From JAAFIP01 sp043769005 (lineage in GTDB: Bacteria; Pseudomonadota; Gammaproteobacteria; Burkholderiales; Burkholderiaceae_C), in NCBI GenBank assembly GCA_043769005.1, contig JAYVJV010000145.1, positions 1 to 18,396 on the forward strand: a stretch of 18,396 nt of DNA, written 5' to 3'. The position numbers and the translations under genes were made by a program. Of the stretch, positions 1-7,312 are shown one piece after another (the stretch's first letter is position 1; each line of letters opens with the position of its first letter). The notes beneath the pieces were generated by a model. It was not told where the DNA came from. It worked only from the letters and a program-made list of their open reading frames with translations, and made no database searches.

Positions 1-1296
1 CGCCCCAAAACCCTGGGCGAAGTGATTGGCCAGCAGCATCTGCTGGGCGAAGGCATGGCGCTGCGGGTGGCGTTTGAGTCTGGCGTGCCGCACAGTTGCA
101 TCCTCTGGGGGCCGCCCGGCGTGGGCAAGACCACCATTGCGCGCCTGATGGCCGATGCGTTTGACGCGCACTTCATCAGCATCAGCGCCACGCTAGGCGG
201 AGTCAAGGACATCCGCGAGGCGGTAGAGCAGGCCTTGATCTGGCAGGGTTCGGCTGGGTCGTTGAGTGGCAGCCTAGGGCAGTCCACGACGGGTTCCACA
301 GGCAAAGGCAAACGCACCATCGTGTTTGTCGACGAAGTACACCGCTTTAACAAAAGCCAGCAAGACGCGTTTTTGCCGCATGTGGAAAGCGGGCTGTTTA
401 CCTTTATCGGGGCGACCACCGAGAACCCCAGCTTCGAGGTGAATTCTGCATTGCTGTCGCGCGCGGCGGTGTATGTGCTGCGCCCACTCAGCCCGCAAGA
501 TTTGGAGCAAATAGTGCTCAAAGTTCAATCAAATAATGCGCAAGCAGCTATTGAAAAAGTAGCAAAAGACAAACTCATCGCGTATGCCGATGGCGATGCA
601 CGCCGTCTGCTCAATACCCTGGAGACCTTGCTGGTCGCCGCTGACAAAGAAAAACTCAGCACCATCACCGATGCCTGGCTGACCCGCGTGCTGGGCGAGC
701 AGATGCGACGCTACGACAAAGGCGGCGAGCAGTTCTACGACACCATCAGCGCCCTGCACAAAAGCGTGCGCGGCTCCGACCCCGATGCGGCTCTGTACTG
801 GTTGGTGCGCATGCTGGACGGCGGGGCCGAGCCCAAGTACATGGCGCGCCGCTTGATTCGCATGGCCGCAGAAGACATTGGCCTGGCCGACCCGCGCGCG
901 CTGCGCTTGGCACTGGATGCGGCAGAAACCTATGAGCGCCTGGGCTCGCCCGAGGGCGAGCTGGCCCTGGCCGAATGCGTGGTGTACCTGGCCATGGCCG
1001 CCAAGTCCAACGCGGTGTACACCGCCTTTAATGAGGTGAAGGCTCTGATTAAAAAAGAAGGCACCCGCCCCGTGCCCATGCACCTGCGCAATGCACCCAC
1101 CAAGCTGATGAAAGAACTCGACTACGGCAAAGGCTACCGCTATGCACACAACGAAGAAGGCGGCTTTGCAGCAGGTGAGACCTACTTACCCGACGGCATG
1201 CAGGCAGAGTTTTACCGCCCGGTCGAGCGCGGCCTGGAGATCAAAATTGCCGAGAAGCTGCGCCACCTGAAACTTCGCAACCAGCAGAAAAAATAG
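1..1296 (+). CDS. rarA: Replication-associated recombination protein A (AAA+ ATPase), 5' truncated
   Basis: Clamp-loader-like AAA+ ATPase that acts at stalled replication forks (RarA/MgsA/Mgs1/WRNIP1 family). The reading frame is open from base 1 and begins inside the conserved RPxxLxExxGQxHLL region, so the true start lies left of the window; the in-frame GTG at 22 is not the start. Visible motifs are Walker A GPPGVGKTT (bases 109-135), Walker B with VFVDEVHRFNK, sensor 1 GATTENPSFEVNSALLSRA, the GDARRLLNTLE segment, and a C-terminal part with MLDGGAEPKYMARRLIRMAAEDIGLADP that is typical of RarA. Two departures from the family are seen: a Gly/Ser-rich insert between VEQAL and RTIVFVDE (about bases 238-312), and a stretch at about 527-563 that matches a dispersed repeat. 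The next gene starts 206 bases later, so it is probably a separate unit. Confidence 0.95.
   Translation, partial: RPKTLGEVIGQQHLLGEGMALRVAFESGVPHSCILWGPPGVGKTTIARLMADAFDAHFISISATLGGVKDIREAVEQALIWQGSAGSLSGSLGQSTTGSTGKGKRTIVFVDEVHRFNKSQQDAFLPHVESGLFTFIGATTENPSFEVNSALLSRAAVYVLRPLSPQDLEQIVLKVQSNNAQAAIEKVAKDKLIAYADGDARRLLNTLETLLVAADKEKLSTITDAWLTRVLGEQMRRYDKGGEQFYDTISALHKSVRGSDPDAALYWLVRMLDGGAEPKYMARRLIRMAAEDIGLADPRALRLALDAAETYERLGSPEGELALAECVVYLAMAAKSNAVYTAFNEVKALIKKEGTRPVPMHLRNAPTKLMKELDYGKGYRYAHNEEGGFAAGETYLPDGMQAEFYRPVERGLEIKIAEKLRHLKLRNQQKK
527..563 (+). repeat. Partial copy of the dispersed repeat inside rarA
   Basis: This segment contains GCGCAAGCAGCTATTG and ends AAAAAGTAGC. It matches the right half of the 46-bp repeat found at 10087, 11096 and 17620 (GYGTAAGCAGCTAYTG ... 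ATAGC). The terminal hairpin is kept: GCTATT pairs with AGTAGC around a five-base loop, with one T-G wobble. It is read in frame as QSNNAQAAIEKVA, in a part of RarA where the family is variable. The left half of the repeat is not recognisable here. An extra small inverted repeat, GAGCA/TGCTC, lies just upstream at 505-519. Confidence 0.55.
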
Positions 1297-1385
1297 ACAT
1301 TTGGCACCCTACCCGGCTCCGCCTATTTGTAGGATCAACCCGAGTTCGCAGGCAAAGTCAAGAAATTTAAACCGCTGCGCATGGC

Positions 1386-1391
1386 TACAAT
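1386..1391 (+). promoter_or_regulatory. Possible -10 element upstream of livH
   Basis: TACAAT, within GGCTACAAT, sits about 112 bases before the livH ATG, in the only sizeable gap before the operon. No good -35 hexamer at 16-18 bases could be found, so this is a weak candidate. A short perfect inverted repeat GTCAC-G-GTGAC follows at 1462-1472 and could be a regulator site or chance. Confidence 0.25.
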
Positions 1392-1502
1392 CGCGCCAGT
1401 ACAGCGCAGTTTGGGCCACCCATCCTTACATGCCAGGTTGAGCATTTACCCCGCAGCACCCGTCACGGTGACCCCAGGGCCAGACGATTCGGAGACATAT
1501 TC

Positions 1503-2432
1503 ATGGACATTTTGCTGCAACAGATCCTCAACGGTCTGATCCTGGGCAGTATGTACGCCCTGGTGGCCTTGGGCTACACCATGGTGTACGGCATCATCAA
1601 CCTGATTAACTTTGCCCACGGCGAGGTGCTCATGGTTGGCGCAGCCACTAGCTGGAGCACCATCGGCATCATGAAAGATGCCATGCCGGGCGCGCCAGGC
1701 TGGCTCATCTTGCTGCTCTCCCTCATCATCGCCTGCGTGGTCTGCGCGGCGCTGAACTTCACGATTGAAAAGGTGGCCTACCGCCCCTTGCGCAACAGCC
1801 CGCGTCTGGCCCCCCTCATCAGCGCGATTGGCATGAGCATATTGCTGCAAACCCTGGCCATGATCATCTGGAAGCCCAACTACAAGTCCTTCCCCAGCCT
1901 GCTGCCGTCCGAGCCCTACCATGTAGCGGGTGCGGTCATTACGGTGACGCAAATCCTCATCCTGGGCACCACCGCCGTCACGCTGGCCATTCTCATGTAC
2001 ATCGTGCACCGCACCAGCCTGGGCCGGGCCATGCGCGCCACGGCAGAGAACCCGCGCGTAGCCGCACTGATGGGTGTGCGCCCGGATGTGGTGATCTCGG
2101 CCACCTTCATCATCGGCGCGGTGTTGGCAGCCATTGCGGGCGTGATGTGGGCAGCCAACTACGGCACGGTCAACCACACCATGGGCTTTTTACCGGGCCT
2201 CAAGGCCTTTACTGCCGCTGTGTTTGGCGGCATTGGCAACCTGGGCGGGGCGGTGGTGGGCGGCATTTTGCTGGGGCTGATCGAGTCGATTGGTGCGGGC
2301 TATCTGGGCGCGCTCACGGGTGGCGTGCTGGGCAGCCACTATGTAGACATTCTGGCCTTTGTGGTGCTGATTTTTATGCTCACCCTGCGCCCCTCGGGCC
2401 TGCTGGGCGAGCGTGTGGCCGACCGCGCGTAA
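1503..2432 (+). CDS. livH: Branched-chain amino-acid type ABC transporter, permease LivH
   Basis: Inner-membrane permease of the HAAT (hydrophobic amino-acid uptake) ABC importer family; it pairs with LivM to form the channel. The 309-residue protein is almost entirely hydrophobic. It carries the typical LivH opening LNGLILGSMYALVALGYT, then MVYGIINLINFAHGEVLMVG, the coupling-loop segment GRAMRATAENPRVAALMGV, and the GLKAFTAAVFGGIGNLGGA end motif. Length is normal for the family. The start is supported by a GGAGA ribosome site at 1491-1495. livM follows after 16 bases, so the two are co-transcribed. The substrate cannot be read from the permease; branched-chain amino acids, other amino acids or aromatic/carboxylate compounds are all known in this family. 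Confidence 0.93.
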   Translation: MDILLQQILNGLILGSMYALVALGYTMVYGIINLINFAHGEVLMVGAATSWSTIGIMKDAMPGAPGWLILLLSLIIACVVCAALNFTIEKVAYRPLRNSPRLAPLISAIGMSILLQTLAMIIWKPNYKSFPSLLPSEPYHVAGAVITVTQILILGTTAVTLAILMYIVHRTSLGRAMRATAENPRVAALMGVRPDVVISATFIIGAVLAAIAGVMWAANYGTVNHTMGFLPGLKAFTAAVFGGIGNLGGAVVGGILLGLIESIGAGYLGALTGGVLGSHYVDILAFVVLIFMLTLRPSGLLGERVADRA

Positions 2433-2448
2433 ATAGGGAGACAAGAAC

Positions 2449-3564
2449 ATGACGAAATGGTTTGACTCTTTGCAAGGCAAGCAGCGCATTGCCTTCTACA
2501 TCGCCTGTGCCATCGCGGCGCTGGTGCTGCCGCTGATCTTGCAGCAAGCGGGCAACGCCTGGGTGCGCATTGTCGATGCAGCCCTGCTGTATGTGCTGCT
2601 GGCCCTGGGCCTGAATATAGTGGTGGGCAACGCGGGCTTGCTTGACCTGGGTTATGTGGCCTTCTACGCCATGGGGGCCTATATCTTTGCGCTACTGGCC
2701 TCGCCGCATCTGACCGACACCTTTCCCTGGATTGCCAGTATGTTCCCCAAGGGGCTGCACATGCCGCTGTGGGTGGCAGTGCCGCTGGCGGCCGTGTTGG
2801 CGGGCCTGCTGGGCGTGCTGCTGGGCGCGCCTACGCTGAAATTGCGCGGTGACTATCTGGCCATCGTCACTTTGGGCTTTGGCGAGATCATCCGCGTGTT
2901 TTTAAACAACCTGGACCACCCAGTCAACATCACCAACGGCCCCAAAGGCTTGAGCCAGATCGACTCCATCAGTTTCTTCGGACTGGACTTGGGCAAAAAG
3001 CTCGAAGTGATGGGCTTTGTGGTGGCCCCGGTGTCGCTGTACTACTACCTGTTTTTGGCACTGGTCGTTGTGTCGGTCTTCCTGTGCTATCGGCTGGAAA
3101 AGTCGCGCATAGGCCGCGCCTGGATGGCCATTCGCGAAGACGAAATTGCCGCCAAAGCCATGGGTATCAACACCCGCAACATGAAGCTGCTGGCCTTTGG
3201 CATGGGTGCCACCTTTGGCGGTGTCTCGGGTGCCATGTTTGCTGCTTTTCAGGGCTTTGTCTCACCCGAGTCCTTCTCGCTGATGGAGTCGGTGATGATT
3301 GTGGCCATGATCGTGCTGGGTGGGCTGGGGCATATTCCTGGTGTCATCATCGGCGCTCTGCTATTGGCCTCGCTGCCCGAGGTGCTGCGCTATGTGGCCG
3401 GGCCCTTGCAGTCCATGACCGATGGCCGCCTGGATGCCTCCATCCTGCGCCAGTTGCTCATTGCCGTGGCCATGATCAGCATCGTGCTGCTCAAGCCCAA
3501 AGGTCTGTGGCCCTCGCCGGAGCATGGCAAGTCGCTGCAAAACGCTGCTGGCAACAGCAAGTAA
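2449..3564 (+). CDS. livM: Branched-chain amino-acid type ABC transporter, permease LivM
   Basis: Second permease of the HAAT importer, 371 residues. The characteristic LivM segments are present: LALGLNIVVGNAGLLDLGYVAFYAMGAY near residues 46-75, then TLKLRGDYLAIVTLGFGEIIR, the coupling loop SRIGRAWMAIREDEIAAKAMGI, and GGLGHIPGVIIGALLLASLPEVLR near the C terminus. About ten hydrophobic segments are visible. The ribosome site GGGAG lies in the 16-base gap after livH. livG begins 14 bases after the stop. An open frame overlapping its 3' end in another register (from 3084) is only a 5' extension of the livG frame. Confidence 0.93.
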   Translation: MTKWFDSLQGKQRIAFYIACAIAALVLPLILQQAGNAWVRIVDAALLYVLLALGLNIVVGNAGLLDLGYVAFYAMGAYIFALLASPHLTDTFPWIASMFPKGLHMPLWVAVPLAAVLAGLLGVLLGAPTLKLRGDYLAIVTLGFGEIIRVFLNNLDHPVNITNGPKGLSQIDSISFFGLDLGKKLEVMGFVVAPVSLYYYLFLALVVVSVFLCYRLEKSRIGRAWMAIREDEIAAKAMGINTRNMKLLAFGMGATFGGVSGAMFAAFQGFVSPESFSLMESVMIVAMIVLGGLGHIPGVIIGALLLASLPEVLRYVAGPLQSMTDGRLDASILRQLLIAVAMISIVLLKPKGLWPSPEHGKSLQNAAGNSK

Positions 3565-3578
3565 GCAGGAGCGCCGCT

Positions 3579-4352
3579 ATGTCAAACCAAGACACCGTAT
3601 TGAAAGTCGCAGGCATCTCCAAGCGCTTTGGCGGCCTGCAGGCACTCAGCGATGTGGGCATCACCATCCAGCGCGGTCAGGTCTATGGCCTGATTGGCCC
3701 CAACGGTGCGGGCAAAACCACGTTCTTTAACGTCATTACCGGCCTGTACTCGCCCGACAGCGGCACGTTTGAGCTGGCAGGCAAGCCCTACACCCCCAGC
3801 GCGGTGCACGAGGTGGCCAAGGCAGGTATTGCCCGCACCTTTCAAAACATCCGCCTGTTTGCCGAAATGACGGCGCTAGAGAACGTGATGGTAGGCCGCC
3901 ACGTGCGCACCCATGCGGGCATCATCGGGGCGATTTTTCGCAACGCAGCCACCCGCGCCGAAGAGGCAGCCATTGCCAAGCGCGCGCAGGAGTTGCTGGA
4001 CTATGTAGGCATCGGCAAATTTGCCGACTACAAGGCACGCACCTTGAGCTACGGCGACCAGCGCCGCCTGGAGATCGCCCGCGCCCTGGCCACCGACCCG
4101 CAACTGATCGCCCTGGACGAGCCCGCAGCGGGCATGAACGCGACCGAAAAAGTGCTGCTGCGCGAGCTGATTGACCGCATTCGCAAAGACAACCGTACCA
4201 TTTTGCTGATTGAGCACGACGTAAAACTGGTGATGGGCCTGTGTGACCGCGTGACCGTGCTGGACTACGGCAAACAGATTGCCGAGGGCACACCCGCCGA
4301 GGTGCAGAAAAACGACAAGGTCATTGAAGCCTATCTGGGCGCAGGCCACTGA
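3579..4352 (+). CDS. livG: Branched-chain amino-acid type ABC transporter, ATPase LivG
   Basis: Cytoplasmic ATPase that powers the LivHM channel. The 257-residue protein shows Walker A GPNGAGKT (40-47), Q-loop region IARTFQNIRLF (84-94), an ABC signature in the LivG form LSYGDQRRLEIARAL (156-170), Walker B LIALDEPAAGMN (176-187) and the switch histidine H213 in IEHD. The ATG at 3579 is chosen because AGGAG stands just before it (3567-3571) and the protein then begins at the usual place; the frame is open upstream to 3084 but that part overlaps livM. Length agrees with the family. Confidence 0.94.
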   Translation: MSNQDTVLKVAGISKRFGGLQALSDVGITIQRGQVYGLIGPNGAGKTTFFNVITGLYSPDSGTFELAGKPYTPSAVHEVAKAGIARTFQNIRLFAEMTALENVMVGRHVRTHAGIIGAIFRNAATRAEEAAIAKRAQELLDYVGIGKFADYKARTLSYGDQRRLEIARALATDPQLIALDEPAAGMNATEKVLLRELIDRIRKDNRTILLIEHDVKLVMGLCDRVTVLDYGKQIAEGTPAEVQKNDKVIEAYLGAGH

Positions 4353-4368
4353 GCGGGAAGAATACTAA

Positions 4369-5097
4369 ATGAGCATACCCAGTACCAACACCTTGCTGAA
4401 AGTCTCGGGCCTGAAGGTCTCCTATGGCGGCATCCAGGCCGTCAAAGGCGTGGACTTTGAGGTGCACGAAGGCGAACTGGTCACCCTGATCGGCTCCAAC
4501 GGCGCGGGCAAAACCACCACCATGAAGGCCATCACCGGCTCGCTGGCCGCAGCCGAGGGCAAGATTGAATACCTGGGCAAAGACATCGCTGGCCAGGGCC
4601 CGTGGGACTTGGTCAAACAAGGCTTGGCCATGGTGCCCGAGGGGCGCGGCGTGTTTGCCCGCATGACGATTATTGAAAACCTGCAAATGGGTGCCTACAT
4701 CCGCAAGGACAAGGCCGATATTGCGATGGACATCGACAAGGTGTTTGGCATTTTCCCGCGCCTCAAAGAGCGCAAAGACCAACTGGCTGGCACGATGAGT
4801 GGCGGCGAGCAGCAGATGCTGGCCATGGGCCGCGCCCTGATGAGCCGCCCCAAGGTGCTGCTGATGGACGAGCCGTCCATGGGCCTGTCTCCCATCATGG
4901 TGGACAAAATTTTTGAGGTGGTACGCGATGTATACGCCCAAGGCGTGACGGTGCTGCTGGTAGAGCAAAACGCCAGCCGCGCCCTGGGCATTGCCAACCG
5001 GGGCTACGTAATGGACTCGGGCCTGATTACCATGGGCGGTGATGCGAAAGCATTACTCAGTAACCCGAAGGTGCGTGCAGCTTATTTAGGCGAGTAG
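4369..5097 (+). CDS. livF: Branched-chain amino-acid type ABC transporter, ATPase LivF
   Basis: Second ATPase of the importer, 242 residues. Walker A GSNGAGKT (42-49), the LivF hallmark VPEGRGVFARMTIIENL (89-105), signature TMSGGEQQMLAMGRAL (142-157), Walker B LLMDEPSMGLSP (164-175) and the LVEQNA switch region (197-202; LivF proteins have Q where LivG has H) are all visible. It begins 16 bases after livG with GGGAAG upstream at 4355-4360. It is the last gene of the liv operon; the 168 bases to the next likely start contain only a weak terminator-like hairpin. Confidence 0.94.
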   Translation: MSIPSTNTLLKVSGLKVSYGGIQAVKGVDFEVHEGELVTLIGSNGAGKTTTMKAITGSLAAAEGKIEYLGKDIAGQGPWDLVKQGLAMVPEGRGVFARMTIIENLQMGAYIRKDKADIAMDIDKVFGIFPRLKERKDQLAGTMSGGEQQMLAMGRALMSRPKVLLMDEPSMGLSPIMVDKIFEVVRDVYAQGVTVLLVEQNASRALGIANRGYVMDSGLITMGGDAKALLSNPKVRAAYLGE

Positions 5098-5136
5098 TTG
5101 TGTTGCGGTGACGCAGCGCGCAGTAGTGTGATGTTT

Positions 5137-5155
5137 AGCACGCCATGCTTTTTTT
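5137..5155 (+). terminator. Weak terminator-like hairpin after livF
   Basis: AGCA (5137-5140) can pair with TGCT (5146-5149) around CGCCA, and a run of T follows (5149-5155). The stem is only four base pairs, so the call is tentative. Its position 40 bases after the livF stop is right for the end of the liv operon, and it argues against the next gene starting upstream of it. Confidence 0.25.
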
Positions 5156-5265
5156 CATCTGAAAAAACTGACCCCGGCCAGTACACTCTGCCAGTTTGTA
5201 AAAATAGTCAACCGCGACAGGCACTGTGCGAGGCGGGTGATGCTCTTTTTTTTGCAACAAACCCA

Positions 5266-7131
5266 TTGAACGCTCTAAGATATTTACTGCTGTGTATGCT
5301 GTGCTGGTGCGCGCCCCATTTTGCGGCAGCGCAAGCCTTGGCCACTTTGTCGGACGACAGCGCCACGCTGGTGCTGGCCGCGCCTTTGCAATGGCTGGCA
5401 GCACCCAAGGGTGCAGTGCCAAACCCCGACACCTTCCAGGCTGCTGACAAAGCCCAGGGCTTTGCCGCCTACACACCGGGCACCTTGCTGCCTACCTCAA
5501 AGCAAAATGAGGTGTGGCTGCGCTTTGCCTTGCCCGCCACCCCTGTGGCACAGCCATGGTACCTGCGCATACCGCACTTGTCAGTAGAGCGGGTCACCCT
5601 GTATTTTCAGGAAGATGCCAGCACCTGGAAATCACAGACTGCGGGCGAAAAAATCGCCATGGCGCAATGGCCGGTGCCCGCCAACCGGCCTACCTTTGCC
5701 CTGCTGACCCGAACCGACCAGGCGCAAACCTATTACCTCAAACTGGAACACTCCACCGACTTGGTGCAAGCGCCCGAGTTGATAGCGGCCAACGAGTATG
5801 TGGATGATTCGGCGCAAGTGGGCATTTTGGTGGGACTGATGTTTGGTTTGTTTTGTCTGCTGGGCATCATGGGGCTGCTGGCAGCGCGCACCTACCGCAA
5901 CCAAAACTTTGCCTGGTTTGCATTGATGGTATTTACACTGCTATTGGTGCAGTTGGTGCTGATTGGCTATGCCGGGCAACGCCTGTGGCCCCACAGCCCC
6001 TACCTCACACACGCCATGTGCTGGCTCAGCTGGCTGTTCTTTTTTGCAGCATCTACCTGGTTTTACGTACGGGTCAGTGTGTCCCAGGATGTTTTTCCCA
6101 TCGTCTACAAAACCTCTATTGGCCTGACCGTGCTGCTGCTTTGCGTCTCAGCGGTCTATGTCTTTTTACCCTACGACTTCCCCACCGTGGTGCTGAATGC
6201 CGTGAGTGGCGTGACGATTGTCTGGATCTCTGGCTCGTCCGCCTGGATGGCATGGCGCACGCGCCAGACTTGGCTGTGGTACTTGAGCGCAGGCATGGTG
6301 CCACTGGCGTTAACTCTGTTTACCCGCATTGCCTACAACCTGGGTTGGGTCAGGCATATTGAGCTGGCGCAGTTTTGCGCTTTGCTGGTGGGCTGCCTTG
6401 GCATGCTGGTGATCTACCGGGTGTTAATTGCCAGCAACCGCGAGGCACAAATCATCCGCGAACGCGAGCTGGCCAGCGTCGACCGCGATGTATCTACCGG
6501 CCTGCCCTTGGCACGTACTTTACATGCCCGGCTGCCCCTGGTGTTGGCCCGTAGCGAGCGCTTTGAGGAGCCTTGCGGCATGTTGATGGTGCGCTGGCTA
6601 GACTACACGAGTTTTATGGAGCCTCTTGCCTCGTCCCAACGCGCTGCAGCGCTGTCCCACCTGGGTGCGCGCCTGAGCAAGCTGTGCCGCCCCATCGATG
6701 TGGTGGTGCGCCTGGACGATGACCATTTTGTCTTTGTGATTGAAGCGCCGATTTCGCGGGAACGGCTCAATGCCTTGGGCACCAAAGTGCTCAGTGTATG
6801 CATGCGCCCAGGCCGCCCCCAGGTGGACAACAATATTTATAACGTGCATGTAGCGATCTGGACCTCCAGCAAGGGCGTGTCCACTGCAGCCCAAGTGCTG
6901 GAGGCGCTGCGCACCCGCTTGAACCAGATGGGCAACGGCACCTCGCGGCGGGTACAGTTTGTAGATGCTGCGTCCAGTTCGCGCCCTGGCGAGGGCAACT
7001 CCGAAATCTCCAATGTGACTGTTACAGGCGCCCTGAGTAGCGCAGACATTGTGGCCAAGATCAATGCCATCGAAGCCTCGCCCCTCTTGCCGACCGTTGC
7101 CGTACCCACCAGGCGCACAACCGAAAACTAG
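5266..7131 (+). CDS. 7TMR-DISM receptor with degenerate GGDEF-like domain (paralogue 1)
   Basis: Probable membrane signalling receptor of about 621 residues. It has a signal peptide (MNALRYLLLCMLCW.. ending AAAQA), then a periplasmic domain resembling 7TMR-DISMED2 (conserved VWLRF, WYLRIP, VTLYFQE, TYYLKLE, residues about 30-180). Seven hydrophobic helices follow (about 185-392), then a cytoplasmic GGDEF-like domain starting DVSTGLP (about 407). Where active cyclases have GGDEF this protein has D484-D-D-H-F488, so c-di-GMP synthesis is unlikely; nucleotide binding or protein contact is more plausible. The start is uncertain: the frame is open back to 5098 with an ATG at 5131. The TTG at 5266 is chosen because the signal peptide then begins at once and aligns with the ATG of the downstream paralogue (LRYL versus LRHF); no clear ribosome site is seen. 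Confidence 0.82.
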   Translation: MNALRYLLLCMLCWCAPHFAAAQALATLSDDSATLVLAAPLQWLAAPKGAVPNPDTFQAADKAQGFAAYTPGTLLPTSKQNEVWLRFALPATPVAQPWYLRIPHLSVERVTLYFQEDASTWKSQTAGEKIAMAQWPVPANRPTFALLTRTDQAQTYYLKLEHSTDLVQAPELIAANEYVDDSAQVGILVGLMFGLFCLLGIMGLLAARTYRNQNFAWFALMVFTLLLVQLVLIGYAGQRLWPHSPYLTHAMCWLSWLFFFAASTWFYVRVSVSQDVFPIVYKTSIGLTVLLLCVSAVYVFLPYDFPTVVLNAVSGVTIVWISGSSAWMAWRTRQTWLWYLSAGMVPLALTLFTRIAYNLGWVRHIELAQFCALLVGCLGMLVIYRVLIASNREAQIIRERELASVDRDVSTGLPLARTLHARLPLVLARSERFEEPCGMLMVRWLDYTSFMEPLASSQRAAALSHLGARLSKLCRPIDVVVRLDDDHFVFVIEAPISRERLNALGTKVLSVCMRPGRPQVDNNIYNVHVAIWTSSKGVSTAAQVLEALRTRLNQMGNGTSRRVQFVDAASSSRPGEGNSEISNVTVTGALSSADIVAKINAIEASPLLPTVAVPTRRTTEN

Positions 7132-7240
7132 CTGTTCCACAACAGTTTGCCCAGCAAAAATCCTCTTCTTGTGATGTTTTGCACGCAAGATACGAATATT
7201 TGCAGCACCCACCCTAGCTGCGCTGTCCCTTGGCATGGGG

Positions 7241-7252
7241 GCACTATAGTGC
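7241..7252. promoter_or_regulatory. 12-bp perfect palindrome between the receptor paralogues
   Basis: GCACTATAGTGC is a perfect palindrome lying 60 bases before the ATG of paralogue 2, in the 181-base gap between the two receptor genes. It contains TATAGT, which resembles a -10 hexamer, but no fitting -35 was found. It could be an operator for a dimeric regulator, or chance. Confidence 0.25.
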
Positions 7253-7312
7253 TTGGTTGCTTTGTACTTTTGCATACTTCACACCGTTAACTACTTCACC
7301 ACCGAATTGGGT

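Noticed and set aside
1446..2177. Long - strand open frame opposite livH
   Set aside because: Its His/Gln/Gly-rich translation is typical of an antisense shadow of a GC-rich gene.
3084..3578. Long 5' extension of the livG frame
   Set aside because: It overlaps the 3' end of livM, has no family similarity, and the ATG at 3579 has a good ribosome site.
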